DNA from: Siphonodentalium dalli
Lineage: Eukaryota > Mollusca > Scaphopoda > Gadilida > Siphonodentaliidae
DNA length: 64,000 nt
Direction of reading: 5' to 3'
Assembly: GCA_032622095.1 (NCBI GenBank)
Contig: CP136064.1
Coordinates: 41,813,912-41,877,911 of the forward strand
Below the pieces are notes generated by a model that was not told the origin of the DNA, searched no databases, and was given only the letters and a program-made list of their open reading frames with translations. A program made the position numbers and the translations under genes. Positions 57,871-64,000 of this stretch are shown piece by piece. Within the stretch, counting starts at the first letter, position 1, and every line of letters starts with the position of its first letter.

Positions 57871-57973
57871 CTGAAAGTAAAAATAAATACTGCTTTAACC
57901 CTTCCGTGAAGTGAAAAATAAAGTAAATTTCTAGTTATAATGCTATGTCAGTCAACGGCATATTGGTTATTGT

Positions 57974-58300
57974 TTAACCATGCCATGATTGGATCTTCCT
58001 GAAATTTTGCGACTAAAGCCTGTGACAATGCATTCCCATAGGTAGCCTCGCATATATAAGAAAAAAATTGGCTTACAAGGTCAAGTTAGGCCAATGTATT
58101 CTCTTATATATGCGAGTCATAGGGAGCCTCACATATATAAGAGAATACATAGGCCTAACTATATTTACCTTGACCCTATAAGCCAGTGCATTCTCTTATA
58201 TATGCAAGGCTCCTTGCGGGAGACTCGTTTATATAAGATAATGCACTGGCACAGAATCTTTAATGCTGCGGCAGCACAGCTCCCATCATGAAAGTTTTAA
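57974..58300. mobile_element. Family C TTAA MITE, several degenerate hairpins
   Basis: TTAACCATGCCATGATTGGA to CCCATCATGAAAGTTTTAA. A family-type TTAACCCTTCCGTGA end at 57895 suggests an adjoining remnant. The final TTAA doubles as the start of a family F end (TTAACCCTTTCTTTACTAAAT). Confidence 0.7.
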
Positions 58301-58324
58301 CCCTTTCTTTACTAAATAATCTAC

Positions 58325-58682
58325 GATTTATTTGGAGAGTTCACATACTAGAAATTATTGTGTGTTTTGTAATTCAGAGAAGGAGAAGAAAGCAAATTAA
58401 GGAGTCGTAAGTGAAATTGAAAATGTTCATGTTTTTTTTATATGCATGTTCACTGAATCTTTCTGCATAAATGTCAGATTTTTATACATGTATTTCAGAT
58501 TTATTACACCACCTTTTCTTACTTTTTGCTTTACTTACAGCGCCCAACTTTTTATATAGCTCCCCAAATGAAACTTTTTTTGGACATAAGTTGTGAATTG
58601 ACCTTTTCACAGCTATCAATCAAATTTTTAATTATTAGCAGATATTTTCTACCAATCAGCAACTGAGTCAGTCATTTACTGC
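58325..58682 (+). repeat. Inverted copy of 43288-43648 including exon 9
   Basis: Reverse complement of the exon 9 region. The exon copy (58378-58406) keeps AATTCAG and GTAAGT but has lost one A, making it 29 nt. It lies antisense to the receptor gene, within the intron or 5' region upstream of exon 1. Confidence 0.9.
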
Positions 58683-58735
58683 AATAATCTATTGCAATTG
58701 TCTATTATAAACGTTTGGTTTTTTAAAAACTTTTT

Positions 58736-59627
58736 TTACGCCCTTTTGAAAAAAGGTCGTATTATGTTATCAGTCTGTCCGTCCGTCGGTCTGTCTGTCC
58801 GTTAACATTTTCGGTTTCCGACTGATAACTCCAGTTTGGATTATTTGATCTGAACCAAAGCTGGTATGTGTATTTCCCAGCTAAAGATACAGGCCAAGTT
58901 CGAATATGCCCGGTTCTGTCCAATTATTTTTACATGAGTCACGACCCTTTTTCAACTTAGAATTTGACCGTCTGTTAACATTTTTGGTTTCCGACCGATA
59001 ACGGTTAACTCCAGTTTGGATTATTTGATCTGAACCAAAGTTGCTATGTGTATTTCCCAGATAAAGATACAGGCCAAGTTCGAATATGGGTACCGTCCAG
59101 TTATGTTTACATGAGTTACGGCCCTTTTTCAACTTAGAATTTGACCATCTGTTAAAATTTTTGGTTTCCAACCGATAACTCCAGTTTGGATTATTTGATC
59201 TGAACCAAAGTTGGTATGTGTATTTTCCAGCTAACGATACAGGCCAAGTTTGAATATGGGTTCCGTCCAATTATTTTTACAAGAGTTACGGCCCTTTTTT
59301 TACTTAGAATTTGACCAATTGCATAACATTTCGGTTTCCGACCGATAGCTCCAGTTTTTATTGTTTGATCTGAACCAAAGCTGGTATGTGTATTTCCCAG
59401 CTAAAACTACAGGCCAAGTTCGAATATAGGTTCTGTCTAATTATTTTTACATAAGTTACGGCCATTTTTCGACTTAGAATTTGACCGCATTTTGGCATTG
59501 AAATTAGGGGTATATCAGATTTTCAAATGTAAGCTCAAAGTGTTATTTTATTTTGCGGTAGTACAATTCGAAATGGCTAAAGGGCGTATTTTATTTTGCC
59601 ACGCCCTAGCGATGCTCTTGTTAACTT
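58736..59627. repeat. ~890 bp insertion with 4 x ~173 bp tandem repeats
   Basis: Units containing CGGTTTCCGACCGATAACTCC, GATCTGAACCAAAG and TACAGGCCAAGTTCGAATAT start near 58801, 58974, 59151 and 59323. The edges ACGCCCTTTTGAAAAAAGG and AAAGGGCGTATTTTATTTTG are partly inverted. It splits the inverted copy of 54155-54356. Confidence 0.85.
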
Positions 59628-59768
59628 TTTATTTTTAAAAACATAACGTTTTGTAATATTTAGTTAGGACTAAAAAACATTATTCATAATGTAACTAAAA
59701 TGAAATATTATATTAATAAGGTTATCTGTCAGTTATACTTTAATAGGTGTCTTGTCAAATGTCCTATT
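59628..59768. repeat. Inverted copy of 54155-54320
   Basis: TTTTTAAAAACATAACGTTTTG to GGTGTCTTGTCAAATGTCCT, the second part of the split inverted duplicate. Confidence 0.85.
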
Positions 59769-60995
59769 GTTGTCATGTCTGACTTTGCTATTATTTGAAT
59801 GTTACCACCCCCCTCCCATCCCAATCTGAGAAAACATGGCCAGGGCATAAGATTTGTTCATCTCGATATGCATTTTGTAGATTACGTTCATCGAACTTAT
59901 GACTGATGTCATAAATCCCATCTAAAATTGCTTCATTATATTTCAAGCATCATTTTCTTTTTGAAGAGTACACCACCAATCCAATGTCCATTATTAGACA
60001 AGTCGAAGTTTTAATTTGTAATTCATGTAATTTTCCATGGTCAATCATGCACAACAATTATAAAATGAAACACAAAGCACCATTTCATCCTTTGGATGCA
60101 GTATGTCCTTGGAACAATTCCAGTTGTTGTCACGATGATTAAATCCACAAGGTCACCGTGTTCTTTTATTGTGAATCAATAGATATGTTTGATAAAATAA
60201 GCCATTCAATTGATTTTATATGAATTTATAGTTGTGCAAACCAACCTCATATAAAATGCTTTGTTCAAACATATTTGTGCAACCCAAATGAAGATACATA
60301 TCTTCCCTCCACATAAAATAACTATCAAATACCAATTAAGGTCCTGTTTATTCTTATCAAATCATGAACATCGTGTTGTTAGTAACAACAACACTCATTT
60401 ACAATTTAGCTCTGGTTTACGCTAAATGAGGGTTGTTGTTATTGTTATTATCTTGTAATATATTTAACATAAGTGTAAGGATCTGCGAGTGAGAGATCTG
60501 CGAAGCTTAACAAAGACATGCATTTCATTCAAGAGAGCAATTGTTGAGTGAATTGATGTGAAAGCGGTCCCAATCAAGACAATTCTTCGGAAACTTTTGC
60601 AATTGCCAACAATTATTGTCAAACTATTTTTAAAGGTACACAATCTGATTTGAAGGTCCCCATGTCATCAGATTCCAACAACAACATTTCTTCAAAAGAA
60701 GCCTTAGTTATCAGAATTGATTAATTACCAAAAAATTATGCTAATTATTCGAGGCTCGTCGAATATATATGCTAGGCCGCCAAATATTCCAGATAAAAGA
60801 TTTCCAAAATTGATATCTGATACCTCTGGGCTTTGATGGGTGGGTTCCTCGATTTGAATCAATTAAAGCCAAAGAAATAGTAATTTAGGAGCATTAATTC
60901 GGATTGTGTATCTCTAAATAGGAAGGTTCTTGATTATTCCATGGAGATAATGACTTTTGCTTGAAACATTCAAATTTTCCTAAGACTATGAAAAT
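59769..60995. other. Intron or upstream region, nothing recognised
   Basis: 1.2 kb with a weak inverted pair GGTACACAATCTGAT (60635) / TTCGGATTGTGTATC (60897). No exon found on either strand. Confidence 0.45.
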
Positions 60996-61001
60996 GACTA
61001 T

Positions 61002-61390
61002 CAGGCCTCAAAATATGGTGCTGGACATTTGCAGAATGAGGTCCCCAGAGGGTGAATTTAGTGATGCTACCCTGCACAACGGACCAAATTCATCCCCTGG
61101 GGACCTCATTCTGCATTGCCTCATCTGCTATGGGAGACCTAGACACAGGTTTAAGTTCCCAGATGGTGAAGATGGTGATGTGCACCCATTGTGAAAATAA
61201 GTTTCTAAAGAAACTAAAAAACTTGTTAATTTGATAATAAAGACATCTTCCAAAGAATATGAGGCCTAAGCAGAATGAGGTCCCCATAGGGAGAATTTAG
61301 TGATGCTAGCCTGCTGTGTGTGTTAGCATCATTAAATTAACCCTCTGGGTACCTCACTCTGCAAATATCCAGCACCATATTTCGAGGCCT
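61002..61390. mobile_element. Family E MITE
   Basis: CAGGCCTCAAAATATGGTGC to GCACCATATTTCGAGGCCT with two GGTGAATTTAGTGATGC hairpins. Same subfamily as 53544-54002; no clean 8 bp duplication. Confidence 0.8.
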
Positions 61391-61890
61391 CATTAATAAC
61401 ATAGCATTATAGAACAACAACTTGACTAGAGTGAATATATTATATCGAATTTGGTTTAAATTTCCACTATGTGATTGAGATAGCAAGTTACTTTTCCAAG
61501 CTTGATCTGGTAAAGCATGACATGAACAGGTTACTGATATACTAGATCATGTAAAGAATCTCTACTCTGGCTGTGCCCTTAGAAACCATCCGTTCAAAAC
61601 CTGGGAACTTTTTGATGTTCTGACCTGTCCTGACGGGCAACTTATAACATTGAACAAACAAAGCATATATATCTTTGTTACTGCTTGTTACTTAATAACC
61701 TATTTTATAGTAGGGGGTGATCCCAACTCGAGATTGCATTGATTTTTGTTACTTTTGTGAGTCAATTTCACAATAAACATTCCATGATTGTAAGGGATGC
61801 AAATAAAAATAGGCTCAATAAAGTTACCTAAATCATGCAATATTGAGCAGAGATCATCACCTACTGTGAAATACATTATTTAGGAACAAG
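61391..61890. other. Nothing recognised
   Basis: No repeats or exons identified. Confidence 0.4.
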
Positions 61891-61892
61891 TA

Positions 61893-62345
61893 TTAACCCT
61901 TTGAGTGCCACGGGCCGATCTCATCGGCCCTAATTTACGTTCTGTAAAATCGGCCCTAAAAAAAAAAATTAAATTGTTTTTTTTTTTGGGGGATTTTTTT
62001 TTTTTGGTTGAATTTTTTTTTAGTATGCTTAAGCATGCTATAGGGCATGTTATAACTCAAAACTATCACCAAGTATTCATAGTAATAATTTTGATGCCCA
62101 TGAAAAACGTAAGATTCCCTGGCCCTAAACCTACAAAATAAGCCTATTAAAGAATATAAAAAACAATTATTAAAATTGTCAAAAAAAATAAAAAAAATAA
62201 TAACAAATGATGAAAAATTGTTAGGCCAATGCATTCTCTTATATATGCGAGGCGACCTATGGTCGACTCGCATATATAAGAGAATGCATTGGCACAGGGT
62301 ATATGGGTTGATACAAAAAATCGGACTTGCCACTGAAAGGGTTAA
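61893..62345. mobile_element. Family B TTAA MITE (453 bp)
   Basis: TTAACCCTTTGAGTGCCACG to TTGCCACTGAAAGGGTTAA, one hairpin module. Confidence 0.9.
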
Positions 62346-62660
62346 CTAATAAATATATTAGCTGCATTCTTTTTTCAATGTTACAAACTTGCCTGTCAAA
62401 ACATCAAAAAGTTCCCAGGTTTTAAACTGATGGAGTATTCTATGGGAATAGCTAAAGTAAAGATTCATGCAATAATATAGGAATTCACAGCTATTACAGC
62501 CTGTCATCATGACAGGCTCATTATAATTTTAGCCTGTCAATCCGTACATTCTGCCTGTCAACAGTCACAGTAAATACCAAATTTGCTTTCTTCAAAGAAT
62601 CTGAACTCATTCCTGTATATTTCAAAACTGACTGAGTCATTGATAAATTAATTTGCCATA
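62346..62660. other. Mostly unrecognised; short CCTGTCA palindromes
   Basis: AGCCTGTCATCATGACAGGCT and two further GCCTGTCAA words recall the subterminal part of the 29881-30372 element, without its ends. Confidence 0.45.
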
Positions 62661-62834
62661 AGTGTAATAAATAAAGGATCTACAACCAGTGCCAGTTTAT
62701 AGCAGAATTTACAAAATGAGTCCAGTAAATTAGATCTGGAACGAGCCTTTGGCGAGGTCCAGACCTAATTTACTGGATGAGTTTTTAAATTCCGCTATAA
62801 ATTGGGGACGAGTTGTAGATTCTATTTATCACAT
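62661..62834. repeat. Foldback element, ~174 bp
   Basis: TAATAAATAAAGGATCTACA...GAGTCCAGTAAATTAG(A)TCTGGA returns as TCCAGACCTAATTTACTGGA...TTGTAGATTCTATTTATC; ~80 bp arms, loop ACGAGCCTTTGGCGAGG. Confidence 0.8.
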
Positions 62835-64000
62835 GATCCAAAACCTCAACTGACAACGGCTTCTATAAGGCATGCGATGACATTTTACGTAACTATGCGT
62901 TGTTTGCAAGAAATAGTCCCAGATAAATAAAGACTCTTCGGCATATTTAATGACATATCTTTTCAAACTCTTCATTCATTATAGTTTATAGTTGGAAAAA
63001 TATAGAAATCGATAGTATTTTGAGACGTAGCATACGGAATGTAAACAGATGACAAATCGGAAGTAAAAAATGTCACCTGGTACTATTTCCTGTTATTAAA
63101 CGAACGTTTAATATCACAATTTATAGAATGGGTTTATTGAATGGAATACTGGTAGGATCATGTAATAAAACCTAACAATGTATACTCCTACTATTCTCAT
63201 ATGACATCAAATCCCAAGATTAATCTTAAGTAGAGGTTTGTAGTGTGCCAAGATGTAAATGAAAAAACTATTTACACAATGTGCATACATAGAGGATCTC
63301 AAATGCTCGACTCGAATCGTATATAGTGCACTTGGTTAATAAATTTCGTATAGAATTGCGATGAACTTGAGATCCATTTTATCACATATTAAATCACATT
63401 TTAGCAAGGAAAAATTATCTTGAAAAGGCTGCAGTTAAACAAAATTAATATTGATTTCTTTATCAGAACCAAAGAGGAAGTAAACACATCTTCAAGAAAA
63501 AATATATATGTATAGATGTTGACAAAATTGTTCAACCATCCTTATCACCCATGTTTATCTCACAGTCAACACTAAATAACCCAACACAAATTGAATATTA
63601 TAATTATATTCTAATTAACATAACAATAACAGTTCCGACATCGACATCGATATCATTGCACTAAGCTCTTACGTCACTGCGCGTGCCGATAATACACGTG
63701 TCTTACTAAAAAATATGAGGCTGGGTTTAGGGGCTAATTATGTGATAAAGCACTGCTAACTACAAATGCAGTGAAATTTAAATTATAAATTATAATTCAA
63801 CCATAATTTTCCCGAAATTAGCCGTAAAATATATTGCAACTGTTTATACATGAAGAGTCGTAAACTATTTCAACATATTCCCCAAACAAATGAAATATTT
63901 AGGATCTGTAATGACTTGCATTTTAGTAGATCAAATGTTATCTGGTGTGTGTCCCATTATTATAAAGGTATGCTCAAACTTTATTGATATAGTCAGGGAA
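62835..64000. other. Nothing recognised
   Basis: 1.2 kb of AT-rich sequence. No upstream IP3R-like exon with a compatible phase was found. Confidence 0.4.

Noticed and set aside
57868-57870. ATG at the first base of exon 1 as the start codon
   Set aside because: It directly follows a good acceptor and the homologous proteins continue upstream, so it is more likely internal.
58881-59270. 129-codon minus-strand open frame with repeats
   Set aside because: It is the translation of the ~173 bp tandem repeat.

Overview
This 64 kb window is animal nuclear DNA: AT-rich, gene-poor, with short GT-AG-bounded exons separated by large introns packed with repeats. The only host gene I can support is on the minus strand. 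Twenty-one exons between 57870 and 1063 join in one continuous reading frame (1980 nt, 660 codons, every exon-exon phase compatible) and encode part of a divergent inositol 1,4,5-trisphosphate receptor (IP3R). The coding part runs from the first beta-trefoil, through the second beta-trefoil/MIR region and the alpha-helical ligand-binding core, into the first RIH-type armadillo region. The gene enters from beyond 64000 (5' exons not in the window) and leaves below position 1 (channel domain not in the window). The sequence is clearly IP3R-like, but the beta-domain ligand loop of classical receptors is not conserved, so this may be a divergent receptor with altered IP3 binding. A marine invertebrate (mollusc-like or another lophotrochozoan or invertebrate deuterostome) is my guess; the sequence does not decide it.

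The introns are dominated by short non-autonomous DNA transposons (MITEs) and foldback elements. (i) A set with TTAA target sites and CCCTTT ends (piggyBac-like) falls into families A (TTAACCCTTTACCC), B (TTAACCCTTTGAGTGCC), C (TTAACCCTTTCATGAC) and F (TTAACCCTTTCTTTACTA). A, B and a fourth element with different ends (H) carry a nearly invariant ~70 bp hairpin module; C carries a related one. (ii) Family D has TA target sites and CAGTAATGC ends (Tc1/mariner-like), with 11 copies. (iii) Family E and related elements have 8 bp target duplications (hAT-like). (iv) A 744 bp element has TAA duplications (PIF/Harbinger-like). (v) A 1.5 kb inverted-repeat element splits a family F copy. Nested insertions give empty-site comparisons that confirm TTAA insertion for family A and a 15 bp duplication for a tRNA-derived SINE.

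At 16.4-19.06 kb, in the intron ending at exon 11's donor, lies a plus-strand DUF3504/Crypton-type tyrosine recombinase, split into two frames by one frameshift. At 10.48-12.12 kb, 33 tandem copies of a 50 bp unit each repeat the 3' splice site and first exon bases of exon 16. At 58.3-59.8 kb there is a mosaic of inverted copies of two other parts of the same gene, one including a 30 nt microexon. Other tandem arrays lie at 6.7, 22.5, 43.8, 46.2, 48.4 and 58.8 kb. Stretches where I see nothing recognisable are listed as such.
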